Source of the DNA: Citrobacter tructae
GTDB lineage: Bacteria > Pseudomonadota > Gammaproteobacteria > Enterobacterales > Enterobacteriaceae
Assembly (NCBI RefSeq): GCF_004684345.1
Contig: NZ_CP038469.1
Coordinates: 186,001-250,000 of the forward strand
Direction: 5' to 3'
Length of the DNA: 64,000 bases
A program made the position numbers and the translations under genes. Of the stretch, positions 17,879-27,660 are shown one piece after another. Below the pieces are notes generated by a model. It saw only the letters and a list, made by a program, of their open reading frames with translations, was not told where the DNA came from and did no database searches. Every line of letters begins with the position of its first letter. Positions within the stretch are counted from its first letter, which is position 1.

Positions 17879-19201
17879 TCAGAACAAGGTCAATCCGATG
17901 ACAAAAATGACGCCGGAGAAGAGCAGGGCGGTGATGCAGTAACCCATGATGTCGCGCACCCCCAGCCCGGCGATGGCCAGTGCAGGTAACGCCCAGAACG
18001 GTTGCGCCATGTTCATCCACTGCTCGCCGTAGGCGATAGCCATGACGGATTTTCCGAGGTCAGCGCCAAGCGCCTGCGCGGCGGGAATCACGAACGGCCC
18101 CTGAATAACCCAGTGACCGCCGCCCGACGGCACGGCAAAGTTAATGAGCGCAGAGCTGAAAAAGGTCATCAGCGGAAAGGTGTCTTTGTTGGCGACGTTG
18201 ATGAAAAACTCGGTGATGAGTCCTCCGAGACCGGAGTGCTCCATCATCAACTGGATACCGGCGTAGAAGGGAAATTGCACCAGAATTCCAGCGGTGCTGC
18301 GCGCTGCGGCGCTGACGGCCCGCATATAGGCCATTGGCGTTTTGTGCAGCAACAGCCCGGCAATCATAAACATCAGATTGACGGTATTGATGGTGATGTT
18401 GAATCCTTTCTCGGTGAAATAGATGGCCAGGTAAGCAATACCCAGTGCACCGATGATCAGGGCCAGAATACGACTCTCTTCCAGTTTTTCTGATGGTGGT
18501 GCATCAGCGGGTAATTTCTTCTGAAAATCCGCCTCTTCCAGTAACAGTTTCGGATCGATGCTGACCACATCGGAAGGTTTTGGTGTCATCAGGCGGGTAA
18601 TGAACGGCATGACGACAATCAGCGCCAGGGTGATGAAGATATTGAAACCAGTGAACAGGGTGTCGCCGACTGGAATTAACCCGGCAATATGCTCAACCGG
18701 ATTGCCCGGCGTTGCCGCCAGTAGGGGCATTGAGCCGGAGAAGCCGCCACCCCAGGTGAGAAAACCAATGTAGGCACAGGCAATCAGTAGCGGGTAATCG
18801 GAGCCGGGAACCCGACGGGCGACTTCGCGGGCAAACATCGCCCCGACCACCAGACCAAAACCCCAGTTGATTACGCAGGCGACCGAACCGAAAAAAGTCA
18901 CCAGCATCACCCCCTGAACCGGGGTTTTGGCGGCGGATGCCGCCGTGCGCAGCAGACTTTTAACGGGGCCTGAACTGGCTAACGCATGACCCGTCACGAT
19001 AATTAGCGCCATCTGCATGCCAAATGCCAGCAGGTTCCAGAAGCCGTCACCCCAGAATCGCACCATGCTGACCGGTGTTTGCGGCGTTAGCCATAGTGCA
19101 ATGCCGAAGGTCAGCAGCGTGAGCAGCATGGCGAAAATCAGCGGGTCGGGCAGCCAGCGGCTGACCACGCGAGTCATAAAGCGGGAGATGCGACCGATCA
19201 T
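17879..19201 (-). CDS. atoE: Short-chain fatty acid transporter AtoE
   Basis: This 440-residue inner-membrane protein of the AtoE/short-chain fatty acid transporter family has roughly 10-12 hydrophobic helices and few charged loops. The length and gene context match E. coli AtoE. It probably imports acetoacetate or butyrate for conversion by AtoDA. Its start overlaps the atoA stop by 4 bp (ATGA), so translation is coupled. Substrate direction is inferred from the operon, not from sequence motifs. Confidence 0.93.
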   Translation of the reverse strand: MIGRISRFMTRVVSRWLPDPLIFAMLLTLLTFGIALWLTPQTPVSMVRFWGDGFWNLLAFGMQMALIIVTGHALASSGPVKSLLRTAASAAKTPVQGVMLVTFFGSVACVINWGFGLVVGAMFAREVARRVPGSDYPLLIACAYIGFLTWGGGFSGSMPLLAATPGNPVEHIAGLIPVGDTLFTGFNIFITLALIVVMPFITRLMTPKPSDVVSIDPKLLLEEADFQKKLPADAPPSEKLEESRILALIIGALGIAYLAIYFTEKGFNITINTVNLMFMIAGLLLHKTPMAYMRAVSAAARSTAGILVQFPFYAGIQLMMEHSGLGGLITEFFINVANKDTFPLMTFFSSALINFAVPSGGGHWVIQGPFVIPAAQALGADLGKSVMAIAYGEQWMNMAQPFWALPALAIAGLGVRDIMGYCITALLFSGVIFVIGLTLF

Positions 19202-19848
19202 GCGTCACCCCGCTGGATAACCAGATCGGCGGCGACGTCGAACTGCGCTTCTGTTTTTTCACGCAGCGTGGCGATGTCGCATCCTTCAACGATTTCAGTG
19301 AGCCACATTTTTCCGTCAATAAAGCGGAATACGGCAAGTTCAGTGACCAGCATGTGCACCGCATGTTGCGCCGTAAGCGGCATGGTGCAGTGACGGAGGA
19401 TTTTCGCTGAACCGTCTTTCGCGCAATGTTCCATGGCGATAATCACTTTGCGAGCACCGGTCACCAGATCCATCGCACCGCCCATGCCGGGCACCATTTT
19501 TCCTGGTACTACCCAGTTGGCGAGGTTAGCCTGCTCATCGACTTGTAATCCTCCGAGAACACAAGCATCGACGTGACCGCCACGAATAAGTGCAAATGAC
19601 ATGGCGCTGTCAAACATGGCCGCACCGGGTAAAATTCCGCACGGCTGTCCACCGGCGTTAACCAGATCAGGATGCGCGGTCGTTACCGGCCCCAACCCAA
19701 GAAAGCCGTTTTCAGACTGCAGAGTGATGTGAATATCTGCCGGTAGATAGTTGGCGACCATTGTTGGCAGGCCAATCCCCAGGTTGACAACATCGCCGTC
19801 GCGAAGCTCTTGCGCCACGCGGCGCGCAATACGTTGTTTAGCATCCAT
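19198..19848 (-). CDS. atoA: Acetate CoA-transferase subunit beta (AtoA)
   Basis: This 216-residue beta subunit of the acetoacetyl-CoA transferase swaps CoA between acetyl-CoA and acetoacetate or other short-chain acids. The catalytic SENG motif places the nucleophilic Glu at residue 46, and a G-rich NLGIGLPT segment precedes it. Length matches E. coli AtoA. It lies 2 bp after atoD and overlaps atoE by 4 bp, which fits equimolar subunit synthesis. Confidence 0.95.
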   Translation of the reverse strand: MDAKQRIARRVAQELRDGDVVNLGIGLPTMVANYLPADIHITLQSENGFLGLGPVTTAHPDLVNAGGQPCGILPGAAMFDSAMSFALIRGGHVDACVLGGLQVDEQANLANWVVPGKMVPGMGGAMDLVTGARKVIIAMEHCAKDGSAKILRHCTMPLTAQHAVHMLVTELAVFRFIDGKMWLTEIVEGCDIATLREKTEAQFDVAADLVIQRGDA

Positions 19849-19850
19849 GA

Positions 19851-20510
19851 TTAGCTCTCCTGTGGAATGACGATATGGTCGATAACGGCGCCGGGGGTGA
19901 CTATCTGGTCAGGTTGCAGCTCGCCTGTTTCGACCATTTCATCCGGCTCAACCAGCGTGATGTCGGCGGCAAGGGCAATCAGAGGGTTAAAGTTACGGGC
20001 GCTGAGTTGATAGGTGAGGTTGCCAAGCATGTCGGCGCGGTGCGCGCGGATAAGCGCGAGGTCTGCACGCAATGGGCGTTCAAGCAGCCAGGTTTTGCCA
20101 TCAAGCGTCATGGTCTGCTTGCCATCTTCTACGATGGTGCCGACGCCGGTTGGCGTCAGAAAGCCGCCAAGACCCGCGCCGCCGCAGCGGATTTGCTCAA
20201 TCAGCGTGCCTTGTGGCACCAGTTGAACCTCCATTTCACCGGCAATCATGCGGCGACCGGTTTCAGGGTTGGTGCCAATATGCGAAGCAATCACTTTGCT
20301 CACCCGACCATTGACAATCAATGGCCCGATACCGGTATCGACAAAAGCGGTATCGTTGGCAATTAGCGTCAGATCTCTGACACCAGATTCAAGTAAGGCT
20401 TCGACCAGACGAGGTGGCGTGCCAACACCCATAAAACCGCCGACCATGATGGTCATGCCGTCACGAAAGAAGCTCGCTGCGTCTTGTAAGGTAATCAGTT
20501 TGGTTTTCAT
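19851..20510 (-). CDS. atoD: Acetate CoA-transferase subunit alpha (AtoD)
   Basis: This 219-residue alpha subunit pairs with AtoA to form the CoA-transferase. The oxyanion/CoA-binding glycine motif VGGFMGVGTP lies at residues 22-31, and GAGLGGFLTPTGVGT is near 131-145, both typical of family I CoA-transferases. It is the first gene of atoDAEB. The upstream spacer carries a sigma-54 promoter and a long AtoC-type palindrome, so expression should depend on phosphorylated AtoC. Confidence 0.95.
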   Translation of the reverse strand: MKTKLITLQDAASFFRDGMTIMVGGFMGVGTPPRLVEALLESGVRDLTLIANDTAFVDTGIGPLIVNGRVSKVIASHIGTNPETGRRMIAGEMEVQLVPQGTLIEQIRCGGAGLGGFLTPTGVGTIVEDGKQTMTLDGKTWLLERPLRADLALIRAHRADMLGNLTYQLSARNFNPLIALAADITLVEPDEMVETGELQPDQIVTPGAVIDHIVIPQES

Positions 20511-20556
20511 TATGTTTCCCTTGTGAATACTCCATTTTGGGTACGCTCAGGGAATT

Positions 20557-20571
20557 GCAAGCAGAATGCCA
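20557..20571 (-). promoter_or_regulatory. Sigma-54 promoter of atoDAEB
   Basis: Read on the minus strand, TGGCAT, 5 bases, TTGC gives the exact -24/-12 spacing of RpoN promoters. The predicted start of transcription is near 20545, about 35 nt before the atoD ATG. AtoC, encoded just upstream, is a sigma-54 activator, so the pairing is coherent. Confidence 0.88.
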
Positions 20572-20656
20572 GGATGATGACATCCGTACTTTAATATTTA
20601 ACACATTGAATTTAATTGTTTATTTCTGAGGTTTTTTTGCGGGGAAGGCGCGGTAA

Positions 20657-20695
20657 CTATGCAGAGTTTTGCGCACTGTGCAAAATTCTGCATAG
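20657..20695. promoter_or_regulatory. AtoC-binding palindrome (upstream activating site)
   Basis: Two 19-bp arms, 20657-20675 and 20677-20695, form a near-perfect palindrome with only two mismatched positions. The arms begin CTATGCAGAG and end TTCTGCATAG. The centre lies about 130 bp upstream of the predicted atoD start of transcription, matching the known position of the E. coli AtoC enhancer. Confidence 0.85.
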
Positions 20696-20707
20696 CAAAA
20701 TTTTGTA

Positions 20708-22093
20708 TCAGGAACCTGACGTGTCGATACCGTATTCCTGTAATTTATACATCAAGGCGCGTCGGCTGATGCCCAACATCAACGCCGTGCGGGTACGGTT
20801 CCCGTCCTGTTGGTCGAGTACTTCTATGATGATCCGTTTTTCCTCGCGTTTAATTTCTTCTTTCAGGTTTCGCTCGCCTGTCTGGGTCGGTTTTACTTCT
20901 GTAATTGCACTGGCGGGAGAACGGAACTGCACGGGTAGATCTTCAGCGAAAATCACCGCTCCGGTATTCATGACGACCGCGCGTTCGATAACGTTGGATA
21001 GTTCACGAATATTGCCCGGCCACGACCAGGCTGCGAGTATTGACATCGCTGTCGGGTCGATCTCGATAATATCGCGCTGATTTTCTGAGCTGAACTTCTG
21101 TAAAAAATGGTTAGCTAATAAGGCGATGTCTTCGCGACGCTCGCGCAGGGGAGGCAGCGTCAGATGAATCACGTTCAGCCGATAAAACAAGTCTTCGCGA
21201 AAGGTACCTTCTTTCACCATCGTTTGCAGGCAGCGGTTGGTAGCGGCAATAATGCGGATATCGACACGTATCGTTTGGTGTCCGCCGATACGCTCGAACT
21301 CTCTTTCCTGCAAAATACGCAGCAGTTTCGCCTGCAGAACCAGCGGCATCTCACCAATTTCGTCGAGCAATAGCGTGCCCTGATGGGCGCGTTCGAACAG
21401 CCCCTGCCGTAATGTCTGTGCACCGGTAAATGCCCCTTTCTCATGACCAAACAGTTCACTTTCCAGTAGTGATTCCGGCAGTGCGGCACAGTTGATTTTG
21501 ATAAACGGCCCGTTGGCTCGACGGCTGTTGTAATGGATGGCGCGAGCAATTAGCTCTTTGCCTGTGCCACTTTCGCCACTAATCAGCACGTTTGCCTGGG
21601 AGATCGCAATTTTCGCCGTGTCTTTACAGATATCCATCATCAGCGGGCTGTTGGTCAGGATATGCCCCCACTGCCAGCTGGTGCTTAGCGCTTTATGCAG
21701 GTTGCGGATCTCTTGTTTCATCGCCTGAAGTTGTAATGCGCGCTGAATGACGAGGTGTAGTTCATCCAGATCAAAAGGTTTGATGACATAGTCAAACGCA
21801 CCGCTGCGTAATGCGTCTACCGCCGTTTCGACTTCAGCGTAGGCGGTCATCAGAATGACGGGGATTCGCGGTTGCTGGGCGCGCATGGCTTTCAGCGCGG
21901 CGATACCGTCCATCTCGGGCATGCGGATGTCCATCAGCACCACATCCGGCTGCGTGTCGACAAACAGGTCCAGCGCGGCTCTGCCGTCGCTGGCACAGTG
22001 GGTTTCATGCCCTTGCAGGGAAAATGCGGTGGCAAGCATACGGCGAACATTTTCTTCGTCATCAACGATGAGAATACGGTAGGTCGTTTTCAT
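20708..22093 (-). CDS. atoC: Response regulator AtoC (sigma-54 activator)
   Basis: This 461-residue NtrC-family regulator activates atoDAEB. The receiver domain occupies residues 6-120 with phospho-acceptor Asp55. The AAA+ domain has Walker A at 173-180 (GESGTGKE) and the sigma-54 contact loop GAFTGA at 220-225. The C-terminal Fis-like helix-turn-helix is in RTALMLGISRRALMYKL. In E. coli the same protein was also described as ornithine decarboxylase antizyme, a claim not visible from sequence. It overlaps the atoS stop by 4 bp. Confidence 0.96.
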   Translation of the reverse strand: MKTTYRILIVDDEENVRRMLATAFSLQGHETHCASDGRAALDLFVDTQPDVVLMDIRMPEMDGIAALKAMRAQQPRIPVILMTAYAEVETAVDALRSGAFDYVIKPFDLDELHLVIQRALQLQAMKQEIRNLHKALSTSWQWGHILTNSPLMMDICKDTAKIAISQANVLISGESGTGKELIARAIHYNSRRANGPFIKINCAALPESLLESELFGHEKGAFTGAQTLRQGLFERAHQGTLLLDEIGEMPLVLQAKLLRILQEREFERIGGHQTIRVDIRIIAATNRCLQTMVKEGTFREDLFYRLNVIHLTLPPLRERREDIALLANHFLQKFSSENQRDIIEIDPTAMSILAAWSWPGNIRELSNVIERAVVMNTGAVIFAEDLPVQFRSPASAITEVKPTQTGERNLKEEIKREEKRIIIEVLDQQDGNRTRTALMLGISRRALMYKLQEYGIDTSGS

Positions 22094-23928
22094 TCTGACG
22101 GATATCCCTGCGGGTTGATCGGTAAAATAAGCGTGAAGGTTGCGCCGCAGCCAGGCATGCTGGCAACGTGAATATCCCCCTGATGCGCATTGATAATGCG
22201 CTGGCTCAGCGCCAGTCCAAGACCTGTACCTGACGCTTTTGTGGTAAAGAATGGATCAAATATTTTCTTCTGTAAGGCGGTATCAATACCGCAGCCATTA
22301 TCCTCAATCATCACCGCCTGTTGTGATGCAGTGTACTGCCAGGTGCGGATGCGAATTTCCCCTCGCGCACCTATCGCCTGTACTGCATTAATTAAAATAT
22401 TCAGGATCACCTGCTTGAGGAGTTCGCGATCGGCGACGATTGCCGTCAGGCTGGTATCGAATTCCGTTGTAAAGGCAATGCGCGCCTGAATACCGGAGGT
22501 TTGTACGAGGATTAACGTCTCCTCAATTAACGCATTGAGTTGAACATGCTGCCACTGGCTTTGTCGCGGGCGTGAGAAATCCAACAGTTGTTGGATGACT
22601 TTATTGATTGAATCGATTTCATTCAGCACTACGGATAAGTATTCCTGATGCTCCGGCAAAGAGGTTTGCTGACGAATGATCTGGACATAGCCGCGAATGG
22701 CCGTCAGCGGATTTCTCACCTCATGGGCGACGCCAGCCATCAGTTCGCCGAGAGTGGCGAGCCTTTCCGTTTGCGCCAACCGCCGCTGGGTCTCTTTACG
22801 GGCGGTTAAATCTGAGAAGATAACTAGCGCGCCAATCAACTCGCCATGAGCGTTATGGATCCGACTGGTGGTGACGCTTATCTCAATGGTGCGCCCGCGT
22901 CCCGGAAAGCTTACCTCTTGGGCGACATGTTCGGTGCCGCTTTCAAGAGTATCCAGTACTGGGCTGGAAAATGGGGTGTTGGCAAACAGCGTTGCATAGG
23001 GTTGCCCAACCAGCTCATGCAGCTTATAGCCTGTTATCTGTTCCGCCGCCGGGTTCATCGTGGTGACGTCGCCCTGTCTGTCGATAGCAATAACGCCGTC
23101 TGCGGCGTTTTCAATGATCAGATCGTTTAGCGTTTTGGTCTCCCGTAGCGTTTGTGCCAGCGCATTGACGCTGCGGCTGATTTGCCCCAGTTCACCGGGT
23201 AGGTCTGGCAGTCGGGCGGGAGTTTTTTGCGCCAGCGTTGAGAGTCCGTCTGTGATGATGTCGATATTGGCGCTGAGTCGGCGTGAAAAAAGAACGATAA
23301 GTAACAGACTGCTGATTAACCCTGCTGCCAGCACAGCAATGATCCTGACATCCATTTTCCAGGCTTGCTGGCGAATGTCTTCCGTCAGTTCGTTGGCCCA
23401 GATATACCCAATGACTTCACCCTGGCGTTCAATCGGGATCATTGAGTTGAGTATGTCACCGCGAACCTGCCGTCCGGAATAGACGACGGGAGTGTTGCTG
23501 CCCATCACCTCGCGTCCGGGGTGATCGTCGGTGATGGTGATGCCAACGTTACTTTGATAAAAAGCAGAGGGTGCGTAGGTGATAATGGCATCCAGCGCTT
23601 TGTTATAATACCCCGCGCCTACACCCGGAAATGCGCGCGTAATACTCTCTGTGAGAGGGCTTAGCTCGGCATTAAGTGCTCGAATACGTGCTGCGCGCGG
23701 CAGATTCGCATAGTGGCTAAAGCGATCGCCCAGCGCATCGTTAAGCAAATGCACCACCGCCGACAGTTTTTTCTCTTTTTCAGACAAGACTGCTGAACGG
23801 CCTTCTGTTTCTACGATATAACCTATGGATATCGTCGGCACAATCACCATCAGAATGGCCATCATGATCATTTGGTTGCGTAAACGTCGCGGGGTTAAAC
23901 GACGAGTCAGCCATTTCAGGTCATTCAT
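22090..23928 (-). CDS. atoS: Sensor histidine kinase AtoS
   Basis: This 612-residue inner-membrane kinase senses acetoacetate-type inducers and phosphorylates AtoC. Domains in order: a membrane helix at about 20-38, a periplasmic region, a second helix at about 194-215, HAMP, a PAS domain at about 268-375, HisKA with His402 (GVAHEVRNPLTAIRGY), and an HATPase with DNGCGID and GTGLGLALS. I choose the ATG at 23928. A TTG ten codons upstream (23958) is also open, but E. coli AtoS (608 residues) supports the shorter form. It overlaps atoC by 4 bp. Confidence 0.93.
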   Translation of the reverse strand: MNDLKWLTRRLTPRRLRNQMIMMAILMVIVPTISIGYIVETEGRSAVLSEKEKKLSAVVHLLNDALGDRFSHYANLPRAARIRALNAELSPLTESITRAFPGVGAGYYNKALDAIITYAPSAFYQSNVGITITDDHPGREVMGSNTPVVYSGRQVRGDILNSMIPIERQGEVIGYIWANELTEDIRQQAWKMDVRIIAVLAAGLISSLLLIVLFSRRLSANIDIITDGLSTLAQKTPARLPDLPGELGQISRSVNALAQTLRETKTLNDLIIENAADGVIAIDRQGDVTTMNPAAEQITGYKLHELVGQPYATLFANTPFSSPVLDTLESGTEHVAQEVSFPGRGRTIEISVTTSRIHNAHGELIGALVIFSDLTARKETQRRLAQTERLATLGELMAGVAHEVRNPLTAIRGYVQIIRQQTSLPEHQEYLSVVLNEIDSINKVIQQLLDFSRPRQSQWQHVQLNALIEETLILVQTSGIQARIAFTTEFDTSLTAIVADRELLKQVILNILINAVQAIGARGEIRIRTWQYTASQQAVMIEDNGCGIDTALQKKIFDPFFTTKASGTGLGLALSQRIINAHQGDIHVASMPGCGATFTLILPINPQGYPSE

Positions 23929-24096
23929 TCTGACATCCGTGTGGTGTTTTTTAGGCAAACGATGATTATCAGGGGTTGGGATAACGGTTTCTCAGCGGTG
24001 TATCATATTCCCGTAAAGAGAGGGCATTGCGACGCCGGACATTTACCGCTACCTTAACCACACTCTATTGATACCCTGAGGCGGAGCTTCGCCCCT

Positions 24097-26943
24097 TTGA
24101 AATACCTTGCTTCCGTTCATACAACCCTAAAAGTTTCCCGCTACCTGTTTCGTGCGCTGGCGCTGCTGGTCTGGTTTCTGATTGCTTTTGCTTCTGTGTT
24201 CTACATCGTGAATGCGCTGCATCAGAGAGAATCTGAGATCCGCCAGGAGTTTACTCTTAGCTCCGATCAGGCTCAGCGCTACATTCAGCGCACGTCTGAC
24301 GTGATCAAAGAGCTGAAATACATCGCGGAAAACCGCTTAACGGCGGAAAACGGCGTGATGTCGCTGCGGGCGCGGGATGACAAAACCGTGGTGCCCAATT
24401 TTGAGCCGCTGTTTGCCGATTCCGACTGTGCAGTGATGGGCAACGCCTGGCGTGGCTCGCTGGAGTCACTGGCGTGGTTTATGCGTTACTGGCGCGACAA
24501 TTTCTCTGCCGCCTATGATTTAAACCGTGTATTTCTGATCGGTAGCGATAACCTGTGTATGGCAAACTTCGGCCTGCGTGACATGCCGGTTGAACGTGAC
24601 GGGGCGCTGAAAGCGCTACATGAGCGTATCATTAAATACCGTAACGCGCCGCAGGAAGAAAACGGCAATAATCTGTTCTGGATTAGCCAAGGGCCGCGTC
24701 CGGGTGTGGGCTATTTCTACGCGCTGACGCCGGTGTATCTGGCGAATCGCCTGCAGGCGCTGCTCGGCGTTGAGCAACCTATTCGGATGGAAAACTTCTT
24801 CACGCCGGGCAATCTGCCGATAGGTGTGACAATTCTCGATGAAAATGGCCATGCGCTGATTTCGCTGACTGGCCCCGAAGGGACGATTACCGCCGACCCG
24901 CGCTGGATGCAGGAGCGTTCCTGGTTTGGCTACACGCCTGGTTTCCGTGAGCTGGTGCTGAAGAAAAGTCTGCCGCCATCTTCACTCAGTATTGTGTATT
25001 CCGTTCCGGTCGATCTGGTGCTGGAACGTATTCGCATGTTGATCCTGAACGCCATCCTGCTGAATGTGCTGGTGGGCGCGGCGCTGTTTATGCTGACGCG
25101 TATGTATGAGCGGCGTATTTTTATCCCTGCGGAAAGCGATGCCCAGCGTCTGGAAGAACATGAACAGTTTAACCGTAAAATTGTCGCCTCTGCGCCGGTG
25201 GGGATATGTATTCTGCGTACCATCGACGGTATTAATATTCTGAGTAACGAACTGGCGCATACTTATCTGAATATGCTGACTCATGAGGACAGACAGCGAC
25301 TGACGCAAATTATCTGCGGCCAGCAGGTTAACTTTGTCGATGTGTTAACCAGTAACAATACCAATCTGCAAATCAGCTTTGTGCATTCACGCTATCGCAA
25401 TGAAAACGTAGCGATTTGCGTACTGGTTGATGTGAGCGCGCGCGTCAAAATGGAAGAGTCGTTGCAGGAGATGGCGCAGGCGGCGGAACAGGCAAGTCAG
25501 TCGAAATCAATGTTCCTCGCCACGGTCAGCCATGAGCTGCGTACGCCGCTGTACGGCATTATTGGCAACCTTGATCTGCTGCAAACCAAAGAGTTACCGA
25601 GTGGTGTCGATCGGCTGGTCACGGCGATGAACAACTCATCCAGCCTGCTGCTGAAAATCATTAGCGATATTCTCGACTTCTCAAAAATCGAATCTGAACA
25701 ACTGAAGATTGAGCCGCGTGAGTTTTCACCGCGCGAGGTGATGAATCACATTACGGCCAACTACCTTCCGCTAGTGGTGCGTAAGCAGCTGGGATTGTAC
25801 TGTTTTATTGAGCCGGATGTGCCGGTGGCGTTGAATGGCGATCCGATGCGCCTGCAGCAGGTGATCTCTAACCTGTTGAGCAATGCGATTAAGTTCACCG
25901 ATACCGGCTGCATTGTGCTGCATGTGCAGTGTCACGGCGACTATCTCAGCATTCGCGTGCGCGATACCGGCGTGGGTATTCCGGCCAAAGAAGTCGTGCG
26001 TCTGTTTGATCCTTTCTTCCAGGTGGGGACTGGAGTTCAGCGTAATTTCCAGGGGACCGGACTGGGGCTGGCGATTTGTGAAAAACTGATCAGCATGATG
26101 GACGGTGATATATCCGTCGATTCTGAACCGGGAATGGGCAGTCAGTTTACACTGCGCATTCCACTTTATGGTGCGCAGTATCCGCTGAAAAAAGGTGTCG
26201 AAGGGCTGACCGAGATCCGCTGTTGGCTGGCGGTACGAAATGCCTCGCTGTATCGCTTTATTGAAACCAGTCTGATGCGTGCCGGGATGACGGTATTGCG
26301 CTATGAAGGTCAGCAACCCGATGCCGATGATGTACTGATTGCCGATGATGTGCTGGAACAGGCGTGGCAAGGACGTGCTGCGGTAATTTTCTGCCGTCGC
26401 CATATTGGGATCCCGCTGGAAAGGGCGCCAGGGGAGTGGGTGCACAGCGTGGCGTCACCGCACGAATTGCCCGCGCTGCTGGCGCATATTTACAGTGTTG
26501 AGCTGGACAGTGAAGCGCTCTCCAGCACGCTGCCTGCGCCGGATAAAATCGGCAGTACTCACGATGACATGATGATTCTGGTAGTCGACGATCATCCAAT
26601 CAACCGCCGCTTGTTGGCCGATCAGTTGGGATCGCTGGGATATCAGTGTAAAACCGCCAACGATGGTGTGGACGCCCTCAATGTGCTAAGCAAAAACCAT
26701 ATCGACATCGTGTTGAGCGACGTCAACATGCCGAATATGGACGGTTATCGCCTGACGCAGCGTATTCGCCAATTGGGGCTCACGCTGCCGGTTGTCGGCG
26801 TCACAGCGAACGCGCTGGCAGAAGAGAAGCAGCGTTGTCTGGAGTCAGGGATGGATAGTTGCTTATCCAAGCCGGTGACGTTAGATGTGCTGAAGCAGAC
26901 GCTGACGGTCTATGCGGAAAGAGTGAGAAAAACGCGGGGATAA
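24097..26943 (+). CDS. rcsC: Hybrid sensor kinase RcsC
   Basis: This 948-residue hybrid kinase of the Rcs phosphorelay responds to outer-membrane and peptidoglycan stress. A membrane helix (about 20-42), a large periplasmic part and a second helix (about 313-334) precede the kinase core. His479 lies in VSHELRTPLYGI, the ATPase has GTGLGLAIC, and the C-terminal receiver carries Asp875 (LSDVNMPNMDGY). It starts with TTG, preceded by a purine-rich GAGGCGGAG about 11 bp upstream. It converges on rcsB and is transcribed away from atoS. Confidence 0.96.
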   Translation: MKYLASVHTTLKVSRYLFRALALLVWFLIAFASVFYIVNALHQRESEIRQEFTLSSDQAQRYIQRTSDVIKELKYIAENRLTAENGVMSLRARDDKTVVPNFEPLFADSDCAVMGNAWRGSLESLAWFMRYWRDNFSAAYDLNRVFLIGSDNLCMANFGLRDMPVERDGALKALHERIIKYRNAPQEENGNNLFWISQGPRPGVGYFYALTPVYLANRLQALLGVEQPIRMENFFTPGNLPIGVTILDENGHALISLTGPEGTITADPRWMQERSWFGYTPGFRELVLKKSLPPSSLSIVYSVPVDLVLERIRMLILNAILLNVLVGAALFMLTRMYERRIFIPAESDAQRLEEHEQFNRKIVASAPVGICILRTIDGINILSNELAHTYLNMLTHEDRQRLTQIICGQQVNFVDVLTSNNTNLQISFVHSRYRNENVAICVLVDVSARVKMEESLQEMAQAAEQASQSKSMFLATVSHELRTPLYGIIGNLDLLQTKELPSGVDRLVTAMNNSSSLLLKIISDILDFSKIESEQLKIEPREFSPREVMNHITANYLPLVVRKQLGLYCFIEPDVPVALNGDPMRLQQVISNLLSNAIKFTDTGCIVLHVQCHGDYLSIRVRDTGVGIPAKEVVRLFDPFFQVGTGVQRNFQGTGLGLAICEKLISMMDGDISVDSEPGMGSQFTLRIPLYGAQYPLKKGVEGLTEIRCWLAVRNASLYRFIETSLMRAGMTVLRYEGQQPDADDVLIADDVLEQAWQGRAAVIFCRRHIGIPLERAPGEWVHSVASPHELPALLAHIYSVELDSEALSSTLPAPDKIGSTHDDMMILVVDDHPINRRLLADQLGSLGYQCKTANDGVDALNVLSKNHIDIVLSDVNMPNMDGYRLTQRIRQLGLTLPVVGVTANALAEEKQRCLESGMDSCLSKPVTLDVLKQTLTVYAERVRKTRG

Positions 26944-26948
26944 AAAAA

Positions 26949-26973
26949 GCCTGATGAGCGTAATGCCATCAGG
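26949..26973. terminator. Bidirectional terminator between rcsC and rcsB
   Basis: An 8-bp stem (GCCTGATG / CATCAGGC, 9-base loop) sits between convergent stop codons. An A7 run precedes it, which becomes a U tract for the rcsDB transcript. The forward T run is weak, so it acts best on the minus strand. Confidence 0.78.
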
Positions 26974-26993
26974 CCGTTTGACGTTACAAAGAA

Positions 26994-27644
26994 TTAATCT
27001 TTATCGGACGGGCTAAGCGTCACGGACGAGAGATAATTCAGCAGGGCAATATCGTTTTCTACGCCCAGTTTCATCATTGCGGACTTTTTCTGGCTACTGA
27101 TGGTTTTAATACTGCGGTTGAGCTTTTTGGCGATCTCAGTGACCAGGAAACCTTCCGCGAACAGGCGCAGAACTTCGCTTTCTTTCGGTGACAGACGTTT
27201 GTCTCCGTAGCCGCTGGCGCTGATTTTCTCCAGCAGGCGAGAGACGCTTTCCGGGGTAAATTTCTTGCCTTTTTGCAGTGCGGCCAGTGCTTTCGGCAGG
27301 TCTGTCGGCGCGCCTTGTTTCAGTACAATCCCTTCAATGTCGAGATCCAACACCGCGCTGAGGATCGCCGGGTTGTTGTTCATGGTCAGAACGATGATCG
27401 ACAGGCTCGGGAAATGGCGTTTGATGTACTTAATTAACGTGATCCCGTCACCGTATTTATCTCCCGGCATAGAGAGATCGGTTATCAACACATGAGCGTC
27501 TAATTTAGGCAAATTGTTGATCAGTGCAGTGGAGTCTTCAAATTCGCCGACAACATTCACCCATTCGATTTGCTCAAGTGATTTACGAATACCGAACAGT
27601 ACAATCGGATGGTCATCGGCAATAATTACGTTCATAGTGTTCAT
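26994..27644 (-). CDS. rcsB: Response regulator RcsB
   Basis: This 216-residue NarL-type regulator is the output of the Rcs phosphorelay and controls capsule, motility and stress genes, alone or with RcsA, BglJ and others. The receiver acidic pocket is Asp10-Asp11, with phospho-acceptor Asp56 (LITDLSMPG). The C-terminal LuxR-type helix-turn-helix is in KLNRSIKTISSQKKSAM. The start at 27644 (MNTMNVII) matches E. coli RcsB; an in-frame start 15 codons upstream overlaps rcsD and is unlikely. It lies 16 bp after rcsD. Confidence 0.97.
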   Translation of the reverse strand: MNTMNVIIADDHPIVLFGIRKSLEQIEWVNVVGEFEDSTALINNLPKLDAHVLITDLSMPGDKYGDGITLIKYIKRHFPSLSIIVLTMNNNPAILSAVLDLDIEGIVLKQGAPTDLPKALAALQKGKKFTPESVSRLLEKISASGYGDKRLSPKESEVLRLFAEGFLVTEIAKKLNRSIKTISSQKKSAMMKLGVENDIALLNYLSSVTLSPSDKD

Positions 27645-27660
27645 GTATTGGGCTACCTTG

